DNA from: AEGEAN-183 sp964342745 | GTDB taxonomy: Bacteria; Pseudomonadota; Gammaproteobacteria; Magnimaribacterales; Magnimaribacteraceae | Length of the DNA: 49,368 nt | Assembly: GCA_964342745.1 (NCBI GenBank) | Contig: CAYFFW010000009.1 | Coordinates: forward strand, 1-49,368 | Direction of reading: 5' to 3' | In this document: positions 24,316 through 33,494 of the stretch, in pieces | Numbering within the stretch: the stretch's first letter is position 1 | How the letters are laid out: every line of letters begins with the position of its first letter | Notes under the pieces: generated by a model | What the model saw: only the letters and a program-made list of their open reading frames with translations | Databases searched by the model: none | What the model was told of the DNA's origin: nothing | Translations under genes and position numbers: made by a program

Positions 24316-25932
24316 TTATTTCCGAGACTCTTCTCTAATGCGTTTAAATTCATTACCTTCATACCATTCAGGCCAAGTATCTGAATCCGCTAAATACTTA
24401 ACCATATTCGCCGTTATATTTAATTGATCTACAAACCCACTTAAATCCCAGTTGGGGTCATATTCATCAGATGGTTGATGGTAATGTTTGGCTGTGTATT
24501 CATCCGCAAAAACTCTGCCTGCCTCAATACCGCCTTCAACTTTATCAAAACCACCATCAGCGTAGAGAACAGGAACTCCTCTTTTAGCAAAACTTATATG
24601 ATCTGAGCGATAGAAAAAACCTTTTTCAGGTTGAGGATCAGGAACGATGTACTTGCCAATTTTATCTAGCTCTGTTTTAAGGATATCTTCTAATTCTGAT
24701 GCCCCATGTCCTACGACTATTACATCCTTAGTTTTGCCTACAGGTAAAACTCCATCAAAATTATAGCCAGCTACTATGTCAGCCAAATTTACTGGCGGGT
24801 ATTCAGCAAAGTATTCTGATCCCAATAAACCAGATTCTTCAGCGGTAACTGCTAAGAATAAAAGGGATCTTTCTAATTCAATCTTACTAAAATAATTAGC
24901 TAATTCTAATATCCCTGCTGTACCAGAAGCATTATCGACTGCTCCATTGTAAATATTGTCTCCAGATTGGCCTTCCTTGATACCCAAGTGGTCCCAATGA
25001 GCCATCATTAAAATATATTCATTGGGTTTCTTATAACCATTTTTAACGGCAGCAACATTATGAGAAATTGAAAACTCTATATTATTATTAAGAGCAGCAT
25101 CCAAAGTTAACCCGTTCATTTCTAATGATTCGAAGCCAGGTTTAAGTGCTTGTTGTTTAAGTGAGTCCAAATCTAAACCAGCCTGATCAAAAAGTTGTTC
25201 GGCGACTTGGTTTGTAATCCAAGCCTCCACTTTGACTCTACTTCTTCCCATGTCTTCTCTTTTAAGATCAATTTGTTCACCAGACCAGCTCGTTTCAACT
25301 ACTTGCCAGGGGTAGGCAGCTGGGGCCGTGTCATGAATAATTAAAACTGCTTCAGCACCTTGTCTAGCAGCTTCTTCAAATTTGTAAGTCCACCTACCGT
25401 AATAAGTCATAGATTTTCCGTTGAAAATTTTGGGGTCTTCAGTCCAAAAACCTGGATCGTTAATTAAAAGAACAACTGTTTTGCCTTTAACATCTAGGTT
25501 TTTGTAATCATTCCAACCGTATTCGGGCGCGACTATTCCATAACCAGCAAAAACTAATTCACTTGATCTCACTGAAACTCCTTCCGTTACCCTTTTTGTC
25601 CAATAAACAGTTTCAGTTCCTGCTTCAAGGATTCTGGGTTTATCGTCTTTAGAAACGGACAGAAAAGAACTATCTAAATTGACAGTCATTTTTGACAAAG
25701 GAACTTCTAAATAATAGTCACCTTTTATTGAAGGGAGTCCCATTTCCATAAACTCTCTTTTTAGATACTGTTTTGTTTTTTCACCTCCTTTTGTACCTGG
25801 TCCTCTTCCTTCAAATTCATCAGAAGCAAGAACCTTTATATGTTTATGTATATTGGTTTCTTTAATCTCATTTGTTGGCTGACTACAACCTAAAATAATA
25901 AAAAAAGTAAGAATTGACAGTATAAATTTCAT
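24316..25932 (-). CDS. Lipoprotein M28-family metallopeptidase with PA domain
   Basis: 538 residues. The N-terminus is a lipoprotein signal with lipobox LGC (lipidated C16), so the enzyme is membrane-anchored and exported. A protease-associated (PA) domain occupies about 120-240 (AGYGIVAPEYGW, GKTVVLLIND). The di-zinc peptidase follows, with H312 (MAHWDHLG), D333 (AVDNASG), E365/E366 (TAEESGLLG) and H485 (HYHQPSDEY). M28 enzymes are amino- or carboxypeptidases or glutaminyl cyclases. The frame extends 90 bp upstream, but that would add a Cys-rich non-homologous segment; ATG 25932 has AAGGAG 6 bp before it and yields the lipoprotein signal. Located 14 bp after the SDR gene. Confidence 0.92.
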   Translation of the reverse strand: MKFILSILTFFIILGCSQPTNEIKETNIHKHIKVLASDEFEGRGPGTKGGEKTKQYLKREFMEMGLPSIKGDYYLEVPLSKMTVNLDSSFLSVSKDDKPRILEAGTETVYWTKRVTEGVSVRSSELVFAGYGIVAPEYGWNDYKNLDVKGKTVVLLINDPGFWTEDPKIFNGKSMTYYGRWTYKFEEAARQGAEAVLIIHDTAPAAYPWQVVETSWSGEQIDLKREDMGRSRVKVEAWITNQVAEQLFDQAGLDLDSLKQQALKPGFESLEMNGLTLDAALNNNIEFSISHNVAAVKNGYKKPNEYILMMAHWDHLGIKEGQSGDNIYNGAVDNASGTAGILELANYFSKIELERSLLFLAVTAEESGLLGSEYFAEYPPVNLADIVAGYNFDGVLPVGKTKDVIVVGHGASELEDILKTELDKIGKYIVPDPQPEKGFFYRSDHISFAKRGVPVLYADGGFDKVEGGIEAGRVFADEYTAKHYHQPSDEYDPNWDLSGFVDQLNITANMVKYLADSDTWPEWYEGNEFKRIREESRK

Positions 25933-25938
25933 TGAGAT

Positions 25939-25944
25939 CTCCTT
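25939..25944 (-). promoter_or_regulatory. Ribosome binding site deciding the M28 lipoprotein start
   Basis: On the minus strand it reads AAGGAG, 6 bp before ATG 25932. This supports the short form that begins directly with the lipoprotein signal. Confidence 0.75.
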
Positions 25945-25946
25945 AT

Positions 25947-26726
25947 TTAAGCTCTTTTTATGGATAATCCGCCATCCACAGGTAAAACAGCTCCATTTAC
26001 AAATGAAGCTGCAGGTAAACAAAGACTTAAGGTCATGTGGGCAACTTCTTCAGGTTCACCATATCTTTTTAAAGGAACTCTGCGTTTGGCGTATATTTGT
26101 TTATCTTCATTGGGTATCGAAGCGGTCATAGCCGTATTAATGGGACCAGGGCATATACAGTTTACTGTTATTCCTTCAGATCCAAGTTCTGCTGCTAGCG
26201 ATCTTGTTAAGCCTATAACTCCATGCTTTGCAGATGTATAAGCACTAATTCTAGGTGTTGCACCAAAACCTTCCGTAGAAGAAATATTCACTATTCTTCC
26301 ACAATCAGATTTCCTTAAAAACGGAAGGGCAGCCCTAATCAGGTTAACCTGACCTTTAAGTAGAACATCGAATGTTGTGTCCCAGTTCTCTTCAAAATTT
26401 TTGTCATCTATAGGAGAAGGAATGGATATGCCTGCATTGTTAATAAGAATATCCAGTCGCCCAAACTCTTTTATTATATTTGATACTGCTTCGTTAATAT
26501 TTTCCTGACTGGTTACATCCATGATTTGTTTAAAACAGATTCCTTTAACAGAATTTATTTCAGTAGCCACTTCATCTATTTGTTCTTTATTTATATCCGA
26601 AAGAACTACTTTTGCACCAGCTTCGGCGAACACATACGAAGTTGCTTTTCCCATGCCGCTTCCTGAACCAGTAATCAAAGCTACCTTTCCTTCAATCGAT
26701 CTAGATAATTGAGTAAGTCTTGTCAT
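25947..26726 (-). CDS. Short-chain dehydrogenase/reductase (classical SDR)
   Basis: 259 residues. The cofactor loop TGSGSGMG is at 19-26, an acidic D44 after the second strand favours NAD(H), NNAG is at 96-99, and the catalytic Ser149/150, Y163 and K167 (SAYTSAKHG) are intact. It oxidises an alcohol or reduces a ketone; the substrate is unknown. The end motif NGAVLPVDGG is normal. It is first in the minus-strand run SDR, M28 peptidase, nucleoside hydrolase. The 83 bp region before it is shared with the divergent crotonase at 26810. Confidence 0.92.
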   Translation of the reverse strand: MTRLTQLSRSIEGKVALITGSGSGMGKATSYVFAEAGAKVVLSDINKEQIDEVATEINSVKGICFKQIMDVTSQENINEAVSNIIKEFGRLDILINNAGISIPSPIDDKNFEENWDTTFDVLLKGQVNLIRAALPFLRKSDCGRIVNISSTEGFGATPRISAYTSAKHGVIGLTRSLAAELGSEGITVNCICPGPINTAMTASIPNEDKQIYAKRRVPLKRYGEPEEVAHMTLSLCLPAASFVNGAVLPVDGGLSIKRA

Positions 26727-26809
26727 AATTAAGAAAATTAGTCTAAATTATTTTTTCATATTAAGCTAAGTGCTAGGATAGCAAAATTAAACTTACAGGA
26801 AGAAATCAG

Positions 26810-27481
26810 ATGACAGAATTAGCAACATTGAACACGGAACAGGAAGTTTCAGTTATTACATTAGATGATGGCAAGGTTAATGTTTTTTCTCCTGCCATGA
26901 TTGAGCAACTAAATGCTCTCTTAGATAAAGTTCCAGTAGATAAAGGATCTTTATTAATTAAAGGTAAAGAGGGTATGTTTTCTGCTGGTTTTGATTTAAA
27001 AGTCATGCAGGGAGGAGATACAGAAGCAATGGCTAAAATGGCGGCGGGAGGCTTTAGCCTTTTAGCTCGAGTATACAGCTTTCCTAGACCTGTCGTAGCT
27101 GCCTGTAGTGGCCATGCCATAGCTTTAGGGGCCTTTCTTCTGTGTTGTGCTGATTACAGAATTGGTTCAAAGGGCGAGTTTATAGTCCAAGCAAATGAGA
27201 CCAGAAATAATATGTCAATTCCTACGCCCATATTAGAAATTTCTAAGTCTAGAATATCGAAAGCCCATTGGTACAGAGCTATATTGAATGCTGAGGCCTA
27301 TAAAATTGAGGACTCAGTTGAAGCAGGTTACCTAGATGAGGTTGTTGATAAAGAGGCATTGGAGCGAAGGGCTATGGAAGTAGCAGCTGATCTTGCTACT
27401 TTAGGACATCCTCATTATCAAATAACTAAAGATTTAGACCAAAAAGATACTTTAGAGAAAATCCTATCAACTATTTCTTAA
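26810..27481 (+). CDS. Crotonase-fold protein with atypical active site
   Basis: 223 residues, short for the family (usually about 260). The oxyanion-hole elements are present (EGMFSAGFDLKVM and SGHAIALGAFLLCCADYRI). The two catalytic Glu residues of enoyl-CoA hydratase align by eye with Phe and Ala, and an ANET motif replaces the usual loop. A related subgroup with 'NEV.IG' is known but its reactions are poorly defined. It may be an isomerase, a thioesterase-like or a hydrolase-type crotonase. GGAAGA precedes ATG 26810. It lies upstream of tRNA-Ala and is divergent from the SDR. Confidence 0.82.
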   Translation: MTELATLNTEQEVSVITLDDGKVNVFSPAMIEQLNALLDKVPVDKGSLLIKGKEGMFSAGFDLKVMQGGDTEAMAKMAAGGFSLLARVYSFPRPVVAACSGHAIALGAFLLCCADYRIGSKGEFIVQANETRNNMSIPTPILEISKSRISKAHWYRAILNAEAYKIEDSVEAGYLDEVVDKEALERRAMEVAADLATLGHPHYQITKDLDQKDTLEKILSTIS

Positions 27482-27563
27482 GGCATTAAAAAAGAACTTG
27501 GGAATATACTTAGTAAACTGATTACATATTTAGTCGGTTTTTGTTAATCTACGCATCCTTTTT

Positions 27564-27639
27564 GGGGCCATAGCTCAGCTGGGAGAGCGTCTGGTTTGCA
27601 TCCAGGAGGTCGTCGGTTCGATCCCGACTGGCTCCACCA
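27564..27639 (+). tRNA. tRNA-Ala (anticodon TGC)
   Basis: A complete 76-base cloverleaf: acceptor GGGGCCA with TGGCTCC (one G-T pair), D-stem GCTC/GAGC, anticodon stem TCTGG/CCAGG with loop TTTGCAT (anticodon TGC), T-stem GTCGG/CCGAC with loop TTCGATC, then ACCA encoded. It reads alanine GCA codons, and other GCN codons by wobble. It is a single tRNA, not part of an rRNA operon here. The frame that could begin at 27596 runs through this gene and is not used as protein start. Confidence 0.97.
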
Positions 27640-27763
27640 AATTTTTGAACTAGTTTTTACGTCAAAAACTTGTATCAAAACCCTATTAGTAGTAAGTTCT
27701 TGTCTATATATTGGCAAAAAAGGGACTTTTTGTTTTTTTGTTTTTTATATGTTGGGGGGAAAC

Positions 27764-30691
27764 ATGAAAAAATTACTATATTTATTTATAGCAGTTGGAT
27801 TGTCTTTGCCTGTTTTTACAGCTGATGATGAAGAGTCTTTTGGAATTGAAGAAGTAATTGTCACGGCTGAGAAACGTGAAGCGTCTATACAGGATACTGC
27901 TATTTCAATTACTGCTTTTGATGAGTCACTTATCGAAGGTTTAAATTTAAGAAATCAGGAAGATTTGCAGAACTTTATTCCTGCTACAACTATCCAGCCT
28001 TATGATATTTCCATTAGGGGTATTGGAAGGGTGTTTAGAGCATTGGGGGGAGACCCTGGTGTAGGTACATATTTTGATGGAGCTTATTCTGAAGACTTTG
28101 GTATTGCTTCTACAGAAAATGGACTTTATGACATAGCTAGAATAGAGGTTTTGCGTGGTCCACAGGGCACTTTGTATGGAAGGAACAGCATCGGTGGTGC
28201 AGTTAACTTCATTTCTAAAAGACCTTCTCAAGATTTCGCAGCTGAAATTAAGACTTTAACTGGTTCAGATGGAATGGCTGAAGTTTATGGTTTCTTAAAT
28301 GGACCAATAACTGATAATTTAAGTGCCAGACTAGTTTTTGTTAATCGTATGAGAGACGGAACAGTGGAAGACCTTGCAGGCCATGAAGACCTAGATAGTT
28401 ACGGTGATGAAAACTATGTATTAGCCCTTAGATGGGAAAATGATACTTTCACCGCTGATCTTAAAGCTAATTCTAGAAGTTACGGCAGGGTATTAGCTTC
28501 TGCACAGGGAGCTGGTTTGATAAACACCAGTATGTATGGAGAAGGAAGGATCGCTAACGATCTTATGGTTCACGGATATAGACCTGTTGATCCAAGTGTA
28601 GCTTGTGCAAGCAGAGTAGATAGAACAGTTGCAAACTGTGCTGTAGCAGGTATGGATGTCCATGCCTTTAACTACAACGGGATAGAAAAATTTGGTCAAT
28701 ATCTAGTTCCTGGAGTTGATCCAGTCGAAAGTGGATTTGCTAGACCTAACTATGCCTACGGATATGATCAAGGTATTTTAGATCAAATCATAATTGGTGA
28801 TGGAATGGGAGTTCCTACTATGCATGGTAGAGACTTAAAAACTGCTACCAATGGTTTCAATGATGAATACTTCAATCATTCTGCAGCAACGATAAACTTA
28901 TCATGGGATATCAATGACTCATTGACTTTGAAATACATTGGAGGCTACACAGATTATCTCTATACACGTGTAACAGATGATGACAGGGTAGGTAACCCTT
29001 ATTTAGATGAGCAATTCTATGCTGAGCAGGAGAATGAGAATTGGCAAAATGAAATTCAGTTATTCTGGGATATTACTGATGACTGGAATATCACAATTGG
29101 AGCATTTGAATATCATAATGAAATTGATCAAGACCTTGATTTCTGGACTGATACAGGCTTACTAACTGAAAAAAGACAATCTGGAGCTGCTAATTATGGA
29201 ATTCTTGGTGCAACCGGATTACCAACAATTGGTAGCCCCTTTCTTGATTGGTATGTTTCAGCAACAGATGCTAGTCCTCTTGGACTTCCTGCAGGAGCTG
29301 GTTTGTATGGCCCGGCCACTGGCACTACGCCTGTCGTAGGTGCTTCACAAACTCAGGTTGGGATATATTCTGCAAGAGATGTGGGTTGTGGAATAGTTAA
29401 TTTGGTTGGACTTGTTCCAGCACCAGAATTTAATGATCCTTATCTTACTTCAGTTTGTTTCTTAGAAGGTCCTTGGACTGGTGATGTGGGAGGATCTGCA
29501 AGTAATGGTCCCGTTACTCCAGGTACTACATTCATATGGATGACTGAGAATAAAACAGATGCTTATGCAGCTTATTTTCAAACTGAGTACCAAGTAAATG
29601 ACTCTTGGGCAGTTACTGTAGGTGCTTCTTGGCATGAAGACCAAAAAGTAGCTGAAGAAAATCTTTTTCTTTATCAAGAAACAGCTTTAACACCAGCAGG
29701 ATTGTACGCATATAACGTAGCTACCGGTGCTTTAAATACAGATGGTACACCTACTGGAAATGAGATTATACGTTTCAGAGGTATACCAATGAGTCGTTCT
29801 ATACATAGGGCTATGGAGAGAGACTTCGAGGATGTTACTTGGCGTGTAAACCTAGATTACACACCAGTAGATAATATTCTTTTGTATCTTTCTAATACCA
29901 CAGGTTATAGAGCTGGTGGATTTAACTTAGGTTACTTCTCACCTTTCCCAACTTATGATCAAGAAGAAGTTCTTTCTACAGAGCTGGGATATAAAGGTAC
30001 TCATTTAGATAATAGACTTCAATTGAATGCTTCAATTTACAAATATACCTATGAGAATATTCATGGTCAGTTTGTAACAGCAAGTTTCTTGGGTGGTACG
30101 GGAACATCTGTACAAGGTTTCCCTGAAGCTGATACAAATGGTATTGAAATGGACTTTATCTACACACCAACTGCTGATTTGTTAATTGGAGGAAATGCAA
30201 GTTATACGGATGCTCAGTATTCAGAAGAATACGTTCAGCCTACAGGTAACGTTGGAGTTATTGATGAAAATAACCCTTTTGCACCTCCTTCCATTTACTC
30301 AATACAGGAAAGAAACGTATCAATTAAAGGATTACAGATGCTTAGAATTCCTAAGAGTAAAATGGCCTTTTACGCTAATCTAACCAAGGATTTGTATGGA
30401 GGAACTGTTGATTATCTCTTAGCTTACTCTTGGACAGGACCAATAACTTGGGATGACAGTGCAACTGCATTAGAAAAATCTCAAGCATTTGACCGTTTAG
30501 ATTTAAAGGTAACATGGAGAAATGCGGATGAAGATTTGGAAATTATGGCTTTTGTAAATAACGTCCAAAATGAAATTGGTGTAAGGAACATGGATAGTGA
30601 TGGTGAGAACCAAGGATTTAGAAGATCCGTAACTCCAACATTACCGCGTTCTGCTGGAATAAGTTTCACTTATAAGTTTGGAGCTTATTAA
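27764..30691 (+). CDS. TonB-dependent outer-membrane receptor
   Basis: 975 residues. Imports a large or scarce ligand across the outer membrane with energy from TonB-ExbBD. Signal peptide 1-19, cleavage likely after VFTA. The TonB-box/plug start is GIEEVIVTAEKREASIQDT (27-45), followed by the plug with ISIRGIGR and RGPQGTLYGRNSIGGAVNFISKRP, and then a 22-strand barrel with aromatic-rich strands, ending in the aromatic C-terminus GAY. The ligand is unknown; the SusC-type extension is absent. The start chosen is ATG 27764, after GGGGGGA, because the upstream frame runs through tRNA-Ala. A strong terminator follows directly, so it is transcribed alone. Confidence 0.95.
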   Translation: MKKLLYLFIAVGLSLPVFTADDEESFGIEEVIVTAEKREASIQDTAISITAFDESLIEGLNLRNQEDLQNFIPATTIQPYDISIRGIGRVFRALGGDPGVGTYFDGAYSEDFGIASTENGLYDIARIEVLRGPQGTLYGRNSIGGAVNFISKRPSQDFAAEIKTLTGSDGMAEVYGFLNGPITDNLSARLVFVNRMRDGTVEDLAGHEDLDSYGDENYVLALRWENDTFTADLKANSRSYGRVLASAQGAGLINTSMYGEGRIANDLMVHGYRPVDPSVACASRVDRTVANCAVAGMDVHAFNYNGIEKFGQYLVPGVDPVESGFARPNYAYGYDQGILDQIIIGDGMGVPTMHGRDLKTATNGFNDEYFNHSAATINLSWDINDSLTLKYIGGYTDYLYTRVTDDDRVGNPYLDEQFYAEQENENWQNEIQLFWDITDDWNITIGAFEYHNEIDQDLDFWTDTGLLTEKRQSGAANYGILGATGLPTIGSPFLDWYVSATDASPLGLPAGAGLYGPATGTTPVVGASQTQVGIYSARDVGCGIVNLVGLVPAPEFNDPYLTSVCFLEGPWTGDVGGSASNGPVTPGTTFIWMTENKTDAYAAYFQTEYQVNDSWAVTVGASWHEDQKVAEENLFLYQETALTPAGLYAYNVATGALNTDGTPTGNEIIRFRGIPMSRSIHRAMERDFEDVTWRVNLDYTPVDNILLYLSNTTGYRAGGFNLGYFSPFPTYDQEEVLSTELGYKGTHLDNRLQLNASIYKYTYENIHGQFVTASFLGGTGTSVQGFPEADTNGIEMDFIYTPTADLLIGGNASYTDAQYSEEYVQPTGNVGVIDENNPFAPPSIYSIQERNVSIKGLQMLRIPKSKMAFYANLTKDLYGGTVDYLLAYSWTGPITWDDSATALEKSQAFDRLDLKVTWRNADEDLEIMAFVNNVQNEIGVRNMDSDGENQGFRRSVTPTLPRSAGISFTYKFGAY

Positions 30692-30710
30692 AAGGAGATA
30701 TTGCCTTAAA

Positions 30711-30736
30711 AAACCTGCCTTCGGGCAGGTTTTTTT
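30711..30736 (+). terminator. Rho-independent terminator after the TonB receptor
   Basis: Stem CCTGCC (30714-30719) and GGCAGG (30724-30729) with a TTCG loop, extended by A/T pairs and followed by a T-run to 30736. It is a textbook intrinsic terminator, 20 bp after the receptor stop. Confidence 0.9.
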
Positions 30737-30749
30737 GTGGTAAATAGTT

Positions 30750-32063
30750 TTATTTTAAAGATTTTAGAGAATTCTTTAGGGCTTTAATTATTAGATCAAT
30801 TTCTTCATCTTCAATAATAAAAGCAGGACCAAGGCAAATAATATCTCTGAATTCACCTGTGCCACCAGGGTAAAAGAAAACACCATTTTCTAAGCCTTTC
30901 GTAACAATTGTGTTAGTAATCCTTTGATCCTCATCAAAGCACTCTAAAGTTTCTCTATCTTTTACTAACTCGATTCCTATTAACAATCCTCTTCCTCTTA
31001 CTTCGGCCACATTAGGGTGTTGTCCTATCTCTTCATTTAATCTCTCTATTATTTGATTTCCAAGAGGATTTACTCTTTCACACAACTTCTCTTCTCTTAG
31101 AATCTTTAGTACAGCTGCAGATGCAGCACAAGACTGAGGTAAGGCTGCAAAGGTATGAAACATTACTTCAAAACCAGCCTTGAGAATTGAATCAGCAATT
31201 TCATCTGTACTATAGGTTCCTCCTATTGCAGCATAACCACCTGCCATCCCTTTTCCTGCAACTAATATATCTGGTTTAAGTCCGTACAAATTGCTAGCGA
31301 AATCAACTCCTACTCTTCCGAACCCAGTCATTACTTCATCTGCAATCAGAAGTATGTTGTGCTCTCTTACAATTTCTTGAGCTTCTTCCCAATACCCTTC
31401 GGGAGGATAGATGGCTCCTCCACTAGAACCATTAATTGGTTCCATCAGAAGCCCAGCAATATTCTCGGGTCCTAAATTGTTGATGACCTCCTTAAGGTTG
31501 TTTATATAGTAATCTTTTGCTTCAGGATGAAAACTTCCTAAAGGACATCTTAGGGGGTAGGGGGTTTCTATCATGTATGGATTCGGTACGTAGTTTTCTA
31601 GTCCCTTTTTTCTAGCTGAATGACCAGAAATTCCTGACATATTTAGAGTGGTTCCATGATAAGAGAGATTCCTTGTTAGTATAATATTTTTTTCGGGCCT
31701 TCCTTTACTAGCCTGGTATTGAATAGCCAACTTAACTGCTGATTCATTGGCTTCAGATCCTCCTGAAGAAAGGTGTATTCTAGTTAAGTGAGAAGGTAAC
31801 CAATATTCCCTAAGTTCATCTAATAAAGCTTCTCTTTCAGGAGTCATAAAAGGAGGAAGAATATATGAGTTGTTCTTAACAGCTTGTTTTATTGCTTCTG
31901 CTACTTCTTCCCTTCCATAGCCAACATTACTAACTATTGCACCACCAGCAGCATCTAGTATCTTCTCACCTTCTTTGGTGTAGAGGTAAGATCCACTCGA
32001 CTTGGAAAATTCCATTCCCCAGCTTTGCTTTAAAAATGGCCACTTTATTAAATCCATAAGCAA
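30750..32063 (-). CDS. Class III (omega) aminotransferase
   Basis: 437 residues. PLP enzyme that moves an amino group from an amino acid, amine or omega-amino acid to a keto acid. PLP Lys K271 is in AGKGMAGGYAAIGG, D242 in ADEVMTGFGR, and E208 in MEPINGSSGG; SSGGSEANESAVKLA (99-113) binds the cofactor phosphate. Exact substrate is not assignable. It starts 8 bp after the Nramp-like transporter gene on the same strand, which suggests a shared role. It ends 14 bp past the TonB receptor terminator, convergent with that gene. Confidence 0.92.
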   Translation of the reverse strand: MLMDLIKWPFLKQSWGMEFSKSSGSYLYTKEGEKILDAAGGAIVSNVGYGREEVAEAIKQAVKNNSYILPPFMTPEREALLDELREYWLPSHLTRIHLSSGGSEANESAVKLAIQYQASKGRPEKNIILTRNLSYHGTTLNMSGISGHSARKKGLENYVPNPYMIETPYPLRCPLGSFHPEAKDYYINNLKEVINNLGPENIAGLLMEPINGSSGGAIYPPEGYWEEAQEIVREHNILLIADEVMTGFGRVGVDFASNLYGLKPDILVAGKGMAGGYAAIGGTYSTDEIADSILKAGFEVMFHTFAALPQSCAASAAVLKILREEKLCERVNPLGNQIIERLNEEIGQHPNVAEVRGRGLLIGIELVKDRETLECFDEDQRITNTIVTKGLENGVFFYPGGTGEFRDIICLGPAFIIEDEEIDLIIKALKNSLKSLK

Positions 32064-32071
32064 AATTTATT

Positions 32072-33406
32072 TTAAAAACCTAAAGTCATATCATAAATGA
32101 TAAGAAGAGCCATAGTAATTTGAAGAAGAAGACTCATCCATAGAATAGTTATAGTACTTTGTTTGGGTTTCAGTTCATTTTTCATCTTACTAATTAGGTA
32201 TAAGGCACCTATATTTACAATGGGGAGTCCAATAGCAGCCCAAATGCCAGCTATCAGCAATAGGCTTATAGGGTTCGGCATTAAGAAATAAAAAATACAA
32301 GAGAGTAGGGGTATAAAAAAAGCTATTAGTTTAATTAACTTACCCCTTCCATCTTTAGGCTCTAAAATTAACCCTGTAGAGATTAAATAATCAGTAATTG
32401 TTCTGGTAAAAGCCGCTGTTCCTGATAGGAAAGTTGAGAATAAGACAAAGAAAGCTAAGACAATAAATAACCATTTTGCCCAACCTCCAAGAACTAGAGA
32501 AAACATGTTCTGTAAGGACCCAATGATATCTACATCCCAAAAAGAATTATTAGCTAAGGATTCTTGTAACTCTGGAACATTGTAAAGAACGCCTGCACCT
32601 AGGAAGAAGAAAGGAAGGGTGCCAATAGTAATAAACACAACTGTTACCCAGACATCAGTCTGCATAGTTTTTATCCAAGCCCTGGTCTCTTTAATATCTT
32701 CGGTTTTACCTTGGGCATAACCTTTCTCTAAACACCAGTATGTGTAAGCCATAATTTCCCCGTAACTAATTCCAGTAAAGCCAAATACCGCTAAAGCCAA
32801 AGGTAAGAATTCAGTGGGAAAAGAAAAAGATAATCCTTGCCCGATCTGATTTATATTGACTTCATACTCTGTTGTTTGCATTGAAAGTGCTATAAAAAGT
32901 GTAGTGAAAGAGAAAAAAAGAACCATAGCCAATAGAACTTTTTCTAAGGTTTGATAAGAACCCCAATAAAGAATTATCCAAGTTACTATGCAACAACTAA
33001 TAACCAAAAATTCTATACTAAGAAATGGCAACATTGCATGACCTGCCTCAGCAACTGCACCAGCCAAACCTCCCATTCCAGCTATAGAAGGTATAACTCC
33101 AAAAAACATAAACCACACTAGCCAGGAAGTTGTTTTACCTCTAATAGTTGTTTTAAACCCAGGCATATCAGCAAATGCTTCCAGAAAAGTCTTCTTGGTA
33201 ACGACTATGTATCTACTTATTTCAGCTTGAATTATTGGTTTACTCCACATGCTAAGCAAAAGCCACCAAAGAAGTGTGAAACCTGCTGCAGCCCCTAGAA
33301 GTGGTGTCATAACGATGGAACCGCTTCCTACTACGCTGCCTGTAACTATGACACTGGGACCAATATACTTGAGTCGTTGAAGTAGTGATTTAGGTGCTTC
33401 TTTCAT
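32072..33406 (-). CDS. Nramp-like (SLC11-related) membrane transporter without the canonical metal motif
   Basis: 444 residues with about 11 membrane helices in a LeuT-like fold. The first helix reads GSVVGSGSIVMTPLLGAAAGF, in place of DPGN of classical Nramp, and the sixth-helix region GFTGISYGEIMAYTYWC lacks the MPH motif. A subgroup with SxVGSGE-like motifs is known in many bacteria; whether it moves Mn/Fe, Mg or something else is not settled. The neighbour is an aminotransferase, 8 bp downstream, so an amine or amino acid substrate should also be considered. ATG 33406 has no strong RBS. Confidence 0.75.
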   Translation of the reverse strand: MKEAPKSLLQRLKYIGPSVIVTGSVVGSGSIVMTPLLGAAAGFTLLWWLLLSMWSKPIIQAEISRYIVVTKKTFLEAFADMPGFKTTIRGKTTSWLVWFMFFGVIPSIAGMGGLAGAVAEAGHAMLPFLSIEFLVISCCIVTWIILYWGSYQTLEKVLLAMVLFFSFTTLFIALSMQTTEYEVNINQIGQGLSFSFPTEFLPLALAVFGFTGISYGEIMAYTYWCLEKGYAQGKTEDIKETRAWIKTMQTDVWVTVVFITIGTLPFFFLGAGVLYNVPELQESLANNSFWDVDIIGSLQNMFSLVLGGWAKWLFIVLAFFVLFSTFLSGTAAFTRTITDYLISTGLILEPKDGRGKLIKLIAFFIPLLSCIFYFLMPNPISLLLIAGIWAAIGLPIVNIGALYLISKMKNELKPKQSTITILWMSLLLQITMALLIIYDMTLGF

Positions 33407-33494
33407 GGTTTATTTACGGAAGAGAATACTAAGTAATGGATTTTGTATTATTTTATGGAACAATTCATGTTTTTTTAAAAGGATCATTATATTT

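Noticed and set aside
27652..27670. Hairpin AGTTTTT/AAAAACT after tRNA-Ala
   Set aside because: No T-run follows and the stem is weak; it may be chance in AT-rich DNA.
27596..27763. N-terminal 56-residue extension of the TonB receptor
   Set aside because: It runs through the 3' half of tRNA-Ala and lacks a signal peptide; ATG 27764 has a GGGGGGA site and a normal signal.
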